A DNA stretch of 64,000 nucleotides from Corynebacterium sp. (GTDB taxonomy: Bacteria > Actinomycetota > Actinomycetes > Mycobacteriales > Mycobacteriaceae): assembly GCA_030527885.1 (NCBI GenBank), contig JAUMZY010000006.1, positions 1 to 64,000 of the forward strand, given 5' to 3'. Below are positions 48,946 to 57,498 of this stretch, piece after piece (within the stretch, counting starts at the first letter, position 1; each line of letters opens with the position of its first letter). Under the pieces are notes generated by a model. The model was given only the letters and a program-made list of their open reading frames with translations, had not been told where the DNA came from and did no database searches. The position numbers were made by a program, and so were the translations under genes.

Positions 48946-50446
48946 AACCCTCAGCATGACCCTCCAGGGAGTTACCGCACACATCGTTGAAGTCGAAGCC
49001 AACATCGGTGCCGGCCTTCCCGGCACCTACATCGTGGGGTTGGCCTCTGCCGCTGTGACTCAGGCCCGGGACCGCATTAAAACTGCCGCCCAAAACTCCC
49101 ACCTGGCGTGGCCCAAAACCAAAATAATGGTGAGCCTGCTGCCTAGCGACGTCCCCAAATCCGGTTCCCACTTTGACGCGGCCATCGCGGTGGCCATCCT
49201 TGCCGCCACCCACCCCAACCCACGCGTACGCGACAGCCTCGCCAACACCATGATCCTCGGGGAGATTGGCCTTGATGGGCAATTGCGGGCAGTACCGGGC
49301 GTTTTACCTGCCATCCTGGCGGCCAGTGCTGCCGGCATCGAAACCGTCATCATCCCTGAAGGCAACACCACCGAGGCCCTGCTGAACCCGGGCATTGATG
49401 TGCTCAGCGCCCACTCGATCGCCCACATCATGGAGTGGATACACGGCCAAGCCGAGTTGCACCGCCTAACCCACAACCCGGAGCCACCCAAAACTGCCCA
49501 CCCCTTGGACATGAACCAGGTGGCGGGCCAAGACGAAGCAAAGTTTGCTGCCGAAGTAGCCGCTGCTGGTGGGCATAACCTGCTGCTCATCGGACCCCGG
49601 GGCTCCGGGAAATCCATGATTGCCGAACGCATCCCCACCCTATTGCCGCCACTTACCCCCACAGAGCAGGTGGAATCCACCGTGGTGCATTCCGTCACCA
49701 ACAGCACCACCGATGGGATTGTCACCACCGCGCCGTTCATCGCCCCACATCATTCCATCACGCCCGCCGCCCTGTTCGGGGGTGGCGCTGGCAACCCCCG
49801 CCCCGGCGCTGTCAGTCTCGCGCACAATGGTGTGCTGTTCCTGGATGAAGTTTCCGAAATCCCCGCGCGCATCCTCGACACCCTGCGCATCCCCATGGAG
49901 AGCGGCCGTGTGCAGCTGCAACGCGCACACCGTACCGTCACTTTTCCGGCCCGGTTTCAATTGATCATGGCCGCTAATCCTTGTCATTGTGCCGCTGAGC
50001 TGCCCGAAAACTGCACCTGCCCTGCGGTTGTCCGTGCCCGGTATCTGTCTAATCTTTCTGGGCCGTTGCGCGACCGCATTGATATTTTCAGCCGCACCTA
50101 CAACAAAGGCCCACTCACCACCGGGCAACGATGTGAATCCTCTAGAAGCATCGCTGAACGAGTGGCCCAGGCTCGTGCCCGTGCCCGTTGGCGGTGGGAC
50201 AAAGCTGGTTTCGGGCCTATCACTACCGCAGCCTTGGATCCCTGTGTGCTCCGCAATCAATTTCCCGCCGATGAGGCCGGCATGGCCATGCTCAGCAGCT
50301 ACCTAGCCATGGGGGAGATCACCCAGCGGGGTGTGGATCGAGTTTTGAAACTCGCCTGGACGCTAGCCGACCTTAACGAACAACCAACCCCCACCCTGGA
50401 ACACGTAGCCCAAGCCCTAGATTTACGAGGAGAAAACCTGTCATGA
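48932..50446 (+). CDS. comM: ComM/YifB Mg-chelatase-like ATPase
   Basis: 504-residue AAA+ ATPase of the ComM (YifB) group. In naturally competent bacteria ComM is a helicase that widens recombination joints; in others its role is unclear. N-terminal region: TLQGVTAHIVEVEANIGAGL; Walker A LIGPRGSGKSM; Walker B GVLFLDEVSE; four Cys residues lie near NPCHCAAELPENCTC. ATG 48932 is preferred to an in-frame codon further up that lies inside yraN. The stop overlaps the dprA start by 4 bases. Confidence 0.93.
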   Translation: MALAKTLSMTLQGVTAHIVEVEANIGAGLPGTYIVGLASAAVTQARDRIKTAAQNSHLAWPKTKIMVSLLPSDVPKSGSHFDAAIAVAILAATHPNPRVRDSLANTMILGEIGLDGQLRAVPGVLPAILAASAAGIETVIIPEGNTTEALLNPGIDVLSAHSIAHIMEWIHGQAELHRLTHNPEPPKTAHPLDMNQVAGQDEAKFAAEVAAAGGHNLLLIGPRGSGKSMIAERIPTLLPPLTPTEQVESTVVHSVTNSTTDGIVTTAPFIAPHHSITPAALFGGGAGNPRPGAVSLAHNGVLFLDEVSEIPARILDTLRIPMESGRVQLQRAHRTVTFPARFQLIMAANPCHCAAELPENCTCPAVVRARYLSNLSGPLRDRIDIFSRTYNKGPLTTGQRCESSRSIAERVAQARARARWRWDKAGFGPITTAALDPCVLRNQFPADEAGMAMLSSYLAMGEITQRGVDRVLKLAWTLADLNEQPTPTLEHVAQALDLRGENLS

Positions 50447-51636
50447 ACAGCAACGACGAGCGTCGACAAGCGTGGGCGTATTTATCACGAGTGTTTGAAG
50501 GTCCCAGCAAGGAACTCACTGCGCTACTCGCCGAAGGGCACGAGCCCGAAGCCATCGCCTGTGGCATCAAACGACGGGAGGCCTGGATCGGCGACCTTCT
50601 CAAACACACGCAAAGCCGCTACAGCCATGATTGTGCGGCCCAAGACTTAGCCACCGCGGCGGCACTCGGCGGCCGGCTCATCTGCCCCGACGATTCCGAA
50701 TGGCCCGCTGAGGTCCTGGATGCTGCTTTCGGCTTCGCCGCCAGTGGCCAAAGTGAGCACCTCCGCAGCTACCAAAACGATGCCGCACCGCCGCATGCGC
50801 TTTGGGTGCGGGGCGCCAACGTTCGATCGCTCTGTGCCCAGGTTGTTGCCATCGTTGGTACCCGCGCAGCCAGCACCTATGGCATTCAGGCCACGCGCCT
50901 CATTAGTGCTGGTTTGGCCGATCAGCACTGGACTCTCATCTCTGGGGGTGCCATGGGTATTGATAGTGTTGTGCATCAAGAGGCGCTGCACCGCGGCGGC
51001 GCAACCCTCGTTGTACAAGCCTGTGGGCTTGACCAAACGTATCCACGGCGCAACCGTGACCTATTCCACACCATTGCCCAACGCAATAACTGCGCCCTCG
51101 TCAGCGAATACCCACCCGGCGCCACCCCGCACCGGCACCGCTTCCTCACCCGGAACCGCCTCGTCGCAGCCCTGAGTCACGGCACCGTTGTGGTGGAAGC
51201 CGCATGGCGTTCCGGTGCCCTCAACACCCTGAGCTGGGCCGCCGCACTAGGGAAAGTGGCCATGGCGGTACCCGGGCCCATTACCACCGTCAATTCCCTT
51301 GGCTGCCACGAACGCATCCGCAACGGCGATGCAGTCATGGTGTGCTCCGCTGAAGAAGTGCGGCAACTGCTATCGAAAATCGGGGAAGTAGACGTGGGCG
51401 CCCAATACGAAATGCAATTCGCCGCCACCACCGTGCAGAAACTTTCCCAGAACGAAATGCGCGTATTCGATGCAACTGGATCCCACCCGCTCACAACCGA
51501 AAAACTAGCAGAAGAAGCCGGCCTCACCGTTGGCCTAACTGTGCATTTACTATTGACGCTTTCTAAGCAAGGCCTTGTCAGTCGGGTGGGGAATACCTGG
51601 TGCCGAAACCCGCCGGCAACAAAGCAAGCGGGGTAA
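50443..51636 (+). CDS. dprA: DNA processing protein DprA
   Basis: 397-residue DprA, which binds incoming single-stranded DNA and loads RecA. The Rossmann core is visible as VAIVGTRAASTYGIQ and ISGGAMGIDSVVHQEAL, followed by a winged-helix C-terminal region. Start ATGA overlaps the comM stop. The pairing with comM suggests DNA uptake or recombination, although other competence genes are not in the window. Confidence 0.93.
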   Translation: MNSNDERRQAWAYLSRVFEGPSKELTALLAEGHEPEAIACGIKRREAWIGDLLKHTQSRYSHDCAAQDLATAAALGGRLICPDDSEWPAEVLDAAFGFAASGQSEHLRSYQNDAAPPHALWVRGANVRSLCAQVVAIVGTRAASTYGIQATRLISAGLADQHWTLISGGAMGIDSVVHQEALHRGGATLVVQACGLDQTYPRRNRDLFHTIAQRNNCALVSEYPPGATPHRHRFLTRNRLVAALSHGTVVVEAAWRSGALNTLSWAAALGKVAMAVPGPITTVNSLGCHERIRNGDAVMVCSAEEVRQLLSKIGEVDVGAQYEMQFAATTVQKLSQNEMRVFDATGSHPLTTEKLAEEAGLTVGLTVHLLLTLSKQGLVSRVGNTWCRNPPATKQAG

Positions 51637-51813
51637 AAAATTCACCCAATTTGACAGAAATCCACATTTAATATCCGCTTGTGAGGCAAGTCATATTGAA
51701 TGTTTGTGCTGGCCACACGGCATTTTGATGGGCCTGCATTGTTCGGTGGAGAAAAAATCCATAAAAAGTTTGACTCAGGGCTTGCGGAATTTTAAGACGC
51801 ACTTTAAAGTGGG

Positions 51814-51832
51814 GTAGGCAAGCCTAAGTAAA
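51814..51832. promoter_or_regulatory. DtxR-like iron box
   Basis: GTAGGCAAGCCTAAGTAAA matches the DtxR consensus (TTAGGTTAGCCTAACCTAA) at 13 of 19 positions by eye, with the core TAGGCAAGCCTA. It lies in the 288-base gap before xerC, where no iron-related gene follows. It may be a chance match. Confidence 0.35.
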
Positions 51833-51924
51833 ACTCTCCTTAAAGTTCAGGGCTGGTTCTTTAAGAAGAGAAAAGCCACGGTGATCCTTTCTTTTAGGTG
51901 TCCAAGGCGCTAGGGTTATGCACT

Positions 51925-52866
51925 ATGGGTGAGTCAGATACGAAAGCGGAGCAACCACAACTGGATGCTCCGCTTTCGTCATGCCAACTAGCAGAAGCCA
52001 TCGCCGACTTCGCCGACCACCTCCTCATGGTCGTCGGCCGATCACCAGCAACCGTCACCAGCTACCGCAGCGACCTCACCGACTTCTGCCGCTACGCACA
52101 AACATTCGATGACTTCACAATAGAAAACCTCCGCGCCTGGCTCGGCGAAGCCGTCGCAGCCGGCAAATCCCGCTCCACCATCGCCCGCCGCGGCGCAGCC
52201 GCCCGCACCTTCAGCCTCTGGTGCGTCAGACAAGGCCACCTCACCACCAACGTGGCAGCCCGCCTAGCCGTCCCCAAAGCAAACCGCTCCCTCCCCAAAG
52301 TCATCAGCGCCACCACCGCCGACGACCTCATGGAAGCATCAACAGCACAAACCCAACCGGAATACCTCCGCGACGCCGCCATCCTCGAACTCCTCTACGC
52401 CACCGGCATCCGCGTATCCGAACTATGCGGCATCAACCTCGCCGACATCGACTACTCCCGCCGCCTCGTCAAAGTAACCGGCAAAGGCAACAAACAACGA
52501 GTCGTCCCCTTCGGCGCCCACGCCGCCACCGCACTCATCACCTGGCGCGACACCGGCCGCCCCCACCTCCTCAACCCCAAAAAACCCGCCACAGGCGCCC
52601 TCTTCCTCGGTGTCCAAGGCGGCCGAATCGACCCCCGTGTCGTCCGCAACATTGTATCCCGCGCCGGGCAGCAGGTCGGCGTGGAGGGGCTGGGCCCGCA
52701 TTCACTACGCCACAGCGCCGCCACCCACATGCTTGACGGTGGGGCAAACCTGCGGGTGGTGCAGGAACTATTGGGGCATTCGTCGCTGCAAACCACCCAG
52801 ATTTATACGCATGTGAGCACCAACCGCCTGAAGCAGGTGTACAACCAGGCGCATCCGCGGGCTTGA
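51925..52866 (+). CDS. xerC: Tyrosine recombinase XerC
   Basis: 313-residue tyrosine recombinase that, with XerD, resolves chromosome dimers at dif. The core-binding part starts at LAEAIADFADHL; the catalytic set is Arg163 (ATGIRVSELCG), Lys187 (TGKGNKQR), His259-x-x-Arg262 (HSLRHSAATH), His285 (LLGHSSLQTT) and Tyr294 (TQIYTHV). ATG 51925 (MGESD) or an in-frame codon at 51898 are the possible starts; later ones would cut the core-binding domain. A perfect 14-base inverted repeat lies in codons 6-19. dprA is the upstream neighbour. Confidence 0.93.
   Translation: MGESDTKAEQPQLDAPLSSCQLAEAIADFADHLLMVVGRSPATVTSYRSDLTDFCRYAQTFDDFTIENLRAWLGEAVAAGKSRSTIARRGAAARTFSLWCVRQGHLTTNVAARLAVPKANRSLPKVISATTADDLMEASTAQTQPEYLRDAAILELLYATGIRVSELCGINLADIDYSRRLVKVTGKGNKQRVVPFGAHAATALITWRDTGRPHLLNPKKPATGALFLGVQGGRIDPRVVRNIVSRAGQQVGVEGLGPHSLRHSAATHMLDGGANLRVVQELLGHSSLQTTQIYTHVSTNRLKQVYNQAHPRA
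51940..51979 (+). promoter_or_regulatory. 14-base perfect inverted repeat in the first codons of xerC
   Basis: ACGAAAGCGGAGCA (51940-51953) and TGCTCCGCTTTCGT (51966-51979) are perfect inverted copies around a 12-base loop, just after the likely start codon. In mRNA this would be a very stable stem; no T-run follows, so it is not a normal terminator. Confidence 0.6.
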
Positions 52867-52884
52867 CGGCTTGGCGCGGGCCGG

Positions 52885-53391
52885 TCACTCCGGCGTGGGC
52901 TTCAACCGGATGACTGGGGTGGGCAGAAGCGTGAGCGGGTTGATGTAATCATCTTCCCCAAATTTTGCACCCCACTGCAGCCCCGGATAACCACGGGTGC
53001 CGCCCGGCGCGAGCGTACCAATTTTCTGTTGCCCCTCCACCTGATCACCGGGTTTCACCAGCGGAAACACCGGATGGTAGGTGGTGCGCAACCCGCCAGC
53101 ATGTTCGATGGAAATGGTGGGTACGCCAGCTAACACCCCGGCGTACAATACCGTGCCGGGCCCAGCCGCATAGATGGGTGAGGCCACCTCTGCGGCTAAA
53201 TCCACGCCGCGGTGCCCAGGCAGCCAATTCTTCGCCGGTTTGTCGAAAGCCCGCAGCACTCGGCTGGGTTTCGGCTTGCCCGTGACGGGGTTGCTAAACC
53301 CCGTTGGTGGCTCGGCGTGGGCTAGGGGAGTGGCGCACAGTACCCACAGGCAGCTGGCAGCCATGATTCTTCCTAAGGATGACATGTTCAT
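52885..53391 (-). CDS. M23-type peptidase-like protein, probably inactive
   Basis: 168-residue exported protein with an LytM/M23 fold. Residues 1-26 form a signal peptide (MAASCLWVLCATPLAHA). The first metal-binding motif is intact (GHRGVDLAA; His60, Asp64). The second metal-binding motif, normally LHWG, reads LQWG with Gln139 in place of His, and the usual catalytic His two positions before is not seen, so cleavage is doubtful; such proteins can act as activators. ATG 53391 or ATG 53385 are possible starts; GGAAG lies just before the first. It converges with xerC. Confidence 0.8.
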   Translation of the reverse strand: MNMSSLGRIMAASCLWVLCATPLAHAEPPTGFSNPVTGKPKPSRVLRAFDKPAKNWLPGHRGVDLAAEVASPIYAAGPGTVLYAGVLAGVPTISIEHAGGLRTTYHPVFPLVKPGDQVEGQQKIGTLAPGGTRGYPGLQWGAKFGEDDYINPLTLLPTPVIRLKPTPE

Positions 53392-53843
53392 GCTTCCAGG
53401 CTTATCGACGATCCCCACCTCGCGGCGGGCGGGCACAAACCCCCTGTGGAATTCGGTACAGGTGGGGCAAAACAAGACGCATGTGGCTGGTTGGGTTTGG
53501 GCTTGTGGATAACCAACAACAGTGCCACGAGGGTTCCTGGGAGCGTCGAAAAGCAGCAGCCGCCCATGAATGTTTGTTTTTGCCGGTGAGACGGGCTAAT
53601 ATAGCACGCTGGCAGCGTGTCTATTTCGCATTTAGCAAATACGATGTACTGACCGTAAAAATACGCGCAATCACGAACCGAAGCACTGGGGCAAAACCAG
53701 CAGCTGACGTGCCGAATCCGACAACGTGGTCCACGCTTCTTGCCTAAAGTTGGGTGGTGTTGCCGGCGGTGTTGATTGCTAGGGTGTGGGCAAAACCCGC
53801 ATGAGTCAAACCGAAAACCTCTGTACAGAAAGGAAGCAACACC
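53392..53843. other. 452-base gap before rpsB with several short elements
   Basis: This gap holds a variant word (GCTTATCGACG, 53400-53410), a DnaA box with the same 13-base context as at 48303 (53501-53513), an exact dispersed word at 53544-53554, and an inverted repeat CACGCT-GGC-AGCGTG (53605-53619) within a larger imperfect hairpin (GCTAA...TTAGC). The rpsB ribosome binding site AAAGGAAG lies near its right end. No protein gene was recognised. Confidence 0.5.
53544..53554 (-). repeat. Dispersed 11-base word, intergenic copy 5
   Basis: Exact copy (CGTCGAAAAGC on the plus strand, preceded by G), in the gap between the M23 protein gene and rpsB. Confidence 0.7.
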
Positions 53844-54719
53844 ATGGCAGTTGTTACCATGCGAGAGCTTCTCGATTCTGGTGTGCACTTTGGGCACCAG
53901 ACTCGCCGTTGGAACCCCAAAATGCGTCGGTTCATCTTCACCGAACGCAACGGCATTTACATCATTGATCTGCAACAAACTCTGACCTACATTGACGAAG
54001 CGTACGAGTTTATTAAAGAAACCGTCGCCCACGGCGGCACCATCTTGTACGTTGGCACCAAGAAGCAAGCTCAAGAACCCATCCAGGTGGAAGCAGAGCG
54101 CATTGGTATGCCCTACGTGAACCACCGCTGGTTGGGTGGCATGCTCACCAACTTCCAAACCGTTTCCAAGCGACTGCACCGCATGAAGGAACTGCAGGAA
54201 ATGGAAGCAGCCGAAGGTGGCTACGAGGGTCGCACCAAGAAGGAAATCCTCATGCTCACCCGGGAACGCACCAAGCTGGAGCGCGTTCTTGGCGGCATCG
54301 CCGACATGCAGAAAGTGCCCTCCGCATTGTGGGTGGTTGACACCAACAAAGAACACATTGCGGTGAACGAAGCCCACAAGCTCAACATTCCAGTGGTTGC
54401 CATTTTGGACACCAACTGCGATCCCGATGTGGTGAACTACCCAGTTCCGGGCAACGACGACGCCATTCGTTCCATTGCGGTTCTCACTCGCGTCATTTCC
54501 TCCGCTGTGATTGAAGGCAAGAAGGCTCGGGAAGAACGCGCCCTCGCTGCCGCCAAGGATGCAGCCGGTGATTCCCAGCGGGAAGAAACCGTTGAGGTTG
54601 CCGCCAAGGTCGAGGCACCCACCGAAGTAGCAGCTAAGGTGGAAGCTCCTGCCGAGGTTGCCGCCGAAGCAGCCCCAGAGGCACAAGCGGAAGAGGCTAA
54701 GGCACCAACCGCCGAATAA
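53844..54719 (+). CDS. rpsB: 30S ribosomal protein S2
   Basis: Ribosomal protein S2 with the standard core ([33 protein letters not shown]). At 291 residues it has an extra Ala/Glu/Val-rich tail after the usual end near 240, with imperfect repeats ([20 protein letters not shown]). AAAGGAAG precedes ATG 53844. It is followed by a structured 159-base gap and tsf. S2 is known to regulate rpsB-tsf expression in several bacteria. Confidence 0.97.
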   Translation: MAVVTMRELLDSGVHFGHQTRRWNPKMRRFIFTERNGIYIIDLQQTLTYIDEAYEFIKETVAHGGTILYVGTKKQAQEPIQVEAERIGMPYVNHRWLGGMLTNFQTVSKRLHRMKELQEMEAAEGGYEGRTKKEILMLTRERTKLERVLGGIADMQKVPSALWVVDTNKEHIAVNEAHKLNIPVVAILDTNCDPDVVNYPVPGNDDAIRSIAVLTRVISSAVIEGKKAREERALAAAKDAAGDSQREETVEVAAKVEAPTEVAAKVEAPAEVAAEAAPEAQAEEAKAPTAE

Positions 54720-54737
54720 TACTTGGTTGGACATCAC

Positions 54738-54827
54738 GCCCTCACCACTTCTGTTGCTCGTTATGATACGCACACGCAAAAAGTGGCTGAGGGCTTATGT
54801 GCGGCATACACGCCACGACACATAAGC
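54738..54827 (+). promoter_or_regulatory. Two overlapping hairpins in the rpsB-tsf gap
   Basis: Hairpin 1 pairs GCCCTCA-CCACTT (54738-54750) with AAGTGG-c-TGAGGGC (54781-54794), with a 30-base loop holding a -10-like TATGAT (54762-54767). Hairpin 2 pairs GCTTATGTG (54793-54801) with CACATAAGC (54819-54827), 9 of 9 bases. They share two bases, so they compete. No T-run follows either stem; an A7T6 tract lies after hairpin 2. Confidence 0.6.
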
Positions 54828-54878
54828 AGACCTAAAAAAATTTTTTATACCCCCAATACCGAGGAGGATCGCCCCACC

Positions 54879-55706
54879 ATGGCGAATTTCACCGCAGCAG
54901 ACGTTAAAAAGCTCCGGGAGCTGACCGGCGCCGGCATGATCGATTGTAAAAAAGCCCTAGCAGAAACCGACGGCGACTTTGACAAGGCCGTCGAAATCCT
55001 GCGCATCAAAGGCGCCAAGGATGTGGGCAAGCGTGCAGAACGCAACGCCCTCGAAGGCCTCGTTGCCGTGTCCGGCGCCACCATGGTCGAAATCAATGCC
55101 GAAACCGACTTCGTGGCGAAGAACACAGAATTCAAAGAATTCGCCCAGAAGGTTGCCGACGCCGCTGCTGCTGCCAAAGCCAACTCTGAAGAAGAACTGG
55201 CCGCCGTTGTTGTCGATGGCAAGCCTGCCGGCGAAGCCATCCTAGAACTGTCCGCCAAGATAGGCGAGAAGCTGCAACTGCGCCGCGCCGTCACCCTGGA
55301 TGGCGACAACATTTCCGTGTACCTGCACCAGCGTTCCGCCGACCTGCCCCCAGCAGTGGGCGTGCTCATCGCCTACACCGGCACCGGCGAAGCAGCGGAA
55401 TCCGCAGCCCACAACGCCGCAATGCAAGTTGCTGCCCTCAAGGCCCGCTACCTGACCCGCGAAGACGTTCCCGCCGACATTCTCGAAAAAGAACGTTCCA
55501 TTGCGGAAGAAATCACCCGCGAAGAAGGCAAGCCAGAACAAGCCATCCCGAAGATCGTGGAAGGCCGCCTCAACGGCTTCTACAAGGATGTTGTGCTGCT
55601 GGAACAACCCTCCGTTGCTGACAACAAGAAGAACGTGAAGCAACTCATGGATGAAGCCGGTGTGACCATCACCAGCTTCGCCCGCTTCGAAGTTGGCCAG
55701 CGCTAA
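54879..55706 (+). CDS. tsf: Elongation factor Ts
   Basis: 275-residue nucleotide exchange factor for EF-Tu. The start is typical ([20 protein letters not shown]) and the TDFVAKN box is present. GAGGAGG precedes ATG 54879; an open frame begins at 54723 but that part is non-coding leader. A terminator follows. Confidence 0.97.
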   Translation: MANFTAADVKKLRELTGAGMIDCKKALAETDGDFDKAVEILRIKGAKDVGKRAERNALEGLVAVSGATMVEINAETDFVAKNTEFKEFAQKVADAAAAAKANSEEELAAVVVDGKPAGEAILELSAKIGEKLQLRRAVTLDGDNISVYLHQRSADLPPAVGVLIAYTGTGEAAESAAHNAAMQVAALKARYLTREDVPADILEKERSIAEEITREEGKPEQAIPKIVEGRLNGFYKDVVLLEQPSVADNKKNVKQLMDEAGVTITSFARFEVGQR

Positions 55707-55716
55707 CACAACCCCG

Positions 55717-55754
55717 AAAACTGCTTCCTGGTCTGACCGTGGGAGCAGTTTTTT
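55717..55754 (+). terminator. Rho-independent terminator after tsf
   Basis: AAAACTGCTTCC pairs with GGGAGCAGTTTT (one G-T pair), followed by TTTT. An exact dispersed word begins within two bases of its end. Confidence 0.85.
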
Positions 55755-55765
55755 GCTTTTCGACG
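55755..55765 (+). repeat. Dispersed 11-base word, intergenic copy 6
   Basis: Exact GCTTTTCGACG followed by C, directly after the tsf terminator. A variant (CGTCGATAAGC, 55862-55872) lies in opposite orientation before pyrH. Confidence 0.7.
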
Positions 55766-55902
55766 CTCCACCTCCGCGTGATTCAGTGGGTATTACACGC
55801 ATCTAGGGGGTAGAATCTGTTCCGCAAGCCCGACCGCCATCAGATGATCGGGGGTGGGGCCCGTCGATAAGCAACCATAAGCGGGAAAGGCACACCTCAC
55901 CA

Positions 55903-56631
55903 ATGACCGAAAACCTCACCAAGCGCTCTGGCTACAAACGAGTAATGCTTAAGCTTGGGGGTGAAATGTTCGGCGGAGGATCTGTCGGCATTGATCCTGA
56001 CGTAGTCGCCAACGTGGCAAAACAAATAGCCAGCGTAGCCCGCGACGGCATACAAGTAGCAGTTGTCATCGGCGGCGGCAACTTCTTCCGCGGCGCCCAA
56101 CTCCAACAACGCGGCCTCGACCGCAACCGCTCCGACTACATGGGCATGCTCGGCACCGTCATGAACTGCCTCGCCCTCCAAGACTTCCTCGAACGCGAAG
56201 GAATCGACTGCCGCGTCCAAACCGCCATCAACATGGCCCAAGTCGCCGAACCCTACCTACCCCTACGAGCCAAACGCCACCTTGACAAAGGACGTGTCGT
56301 CATCTTCGGCGCCGGCATGGGTATGCCATACTTCTCCACCGACACCACCGCCGCCCAACGCGCCCTCGAAATCGACTGCGAAGTACTCCTCATGGCCAAA
56401 GGCGTCGACGGCATATACTCCGACGACCCCCGCACCAACCCCAACGCCGAACTCTTCCACGACATCACCCCCCGCGAAGTCATCGAAAAAGGCCTCAAAG
56501 TCGCCGACGCCACCGCCTTCTCCCTCTGCATGGACAACAACATGCCCATCCTCGTCTTCAACCTACTCGTAGAAGGCAACATCGCCCGCGCCTGCTCCGG
56601 CATCCAAATCGGCACCCTCGTCCAGTCATAA
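55903..56631 (+). CDS. pyrH: UMP kinase
   Basis: 242-residue UMP kinase of the amino acid kinase fold, which makes UDP from UMP. Typical parts are [24 protein letters not shown], and the uridylate region [21 protein letters not shown] precedes ATG 55903. frr follows after 181 bases. Confidence 0.97.
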   Translation: MTENLTKRSGYKRVMLKLGGEMFGGGSVGIDPDVVANVAKQIASVARDGIQVAVVIGGGNFFRGAQLQQRGLDRNRSDYMGMLGTVMNCLALQDFLEREGIDCRVQTAINMAQVAEPYLPLRAKRHLDKGRVVIFGAGMGMPYFSTDTTAAQRALEIDCEVLLMAKGVDGIYSDDPRTNPNAELFHDITPREVIEKGLKVADATAFSLCMDNNMPILVFNLLVEGNIARACSGIQIGTLVQS

Positions 56632-56812
56632 CACCCCAACAACCAGTACAAAAAGCTGCTGCTAAAATTCGCATGTAGTTTCTCTAACCTGCCGCTTATT
56701 GCTAGCCTAAGAGAGAAGCGTATGTAAACCTGCCAGCTCACGTTTACTGCACACACAACCCCTATGGTGTGGCCCCACGCCTGACTAAAAATCAAACACA
56801 AAGGAATACCCC

Positions 56813-57370
56813 ATGATCGACGAGATTTTGCTGGAATGCGAAGAACACATGAGCACCACCGTGGACCGCACCCGCGAAGACCTCACCACCATTCGCACCG
56901 GCCGGGCCAACCCCGCCATGTTCAATGGCGTCGTCGCCGATTACTACGGTGTGCCCACCCCCATTACCCAAATGGCCACCGTCTCCGTACCAGAAGCACG
57001 CATGCTGCTGATTAAGCCGTACGAAATGTCCGTCATGAACGAAATCGAAAACGCCATCCGCAACTCCGACCTAGGCGTTAACCCCACCAACGACGGCCAA
57101 GTACTCCGCGTCACCATCCCCCAACTCACCGAAGAACGACGCAAAGACATGGTCAAACTCGCCAAATCCAAAGGCGAAGACGGCAAAATCGCCATCCGCA
57201 ACGTACGCCGCAAAGGCATGGACCAACTAAAGAAAATCCAAAAAGACGGCGACGCCGGCGAAGACGAAGTCCAAGCAGCAGAAAAAGAACTCGACAAAGT
57301 CACCCAAAAATACGTCGCCGCCATCGACGAAGTCGTCAGCAAGAAAGAAGCAGAATTACTGGAGGTTTAA
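56813..57370 (+). CDS. frr: Ribosome recycling factor
   Basis: 185-residue ribosome recycling factor, which splits the post-termination ribosome with EF-G. The typical start is seen ([16 protein letters not shown]) and so is the middle region [26 protein letters not shown] precedes ATG 56813. A terminator follows. Confidence 0.97.
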   Translation: MIDEILLECEEHMSTTVDRTREDLTTIRTGRANPAMFNGVVADYYGVPTPITQMATVSVPEARMLLIKPYEMSVMNEIENAIRNSDLGVNPTNDGQVLRVTIPQLTEERRKDMVKLAKSKGEDGKIAIRNVRRKGMDQLKKIQKDGDAGEDEVQAAEKELDKVTQKYVAAIDEVVSKKEAELLEV

Positions 57371-57402
57371 CCGGTTTCCCACCACAACCTAAACACCGTA
57401 AT

Positions 57403-57439
57403 CCCCAGGGACAACTACCACCATCCTTGGGGGCTTTTT
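57403..57439 (+). terminator. Rho-independent terminator after frr
   Basis: CCCCAGGGA pairs with TCCTTGGGG (one G-T pair), followed by GGCTTTTT. Confidence 0.75.
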
Positions 57440-57498
57440 CAAGGGCCAACAACAAAGCTTGAACAGCTCCGCACGAGCTACAGAAAGACTTGAGCACA

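Noticed and set aside
51637..51924. Possible short gene between dprA and xerC
   Set aside because: An 80-codon frame starts within the end of dprA, has no family resemblance, and the DtxR-like box lies at its end.
51940..51979. The xerC inverted repeat as an ordinary terminator
   Set aside because: There is no T-run on either side, and it lies inside the xerC coding region.
53388..54779. Long open frame (463 codons) on the minus strand across rpsB
   Set aside because: It lies opposite rpsB, is Gly/His-rich without any family resemblance, and rpsB on the plus strand is certain.
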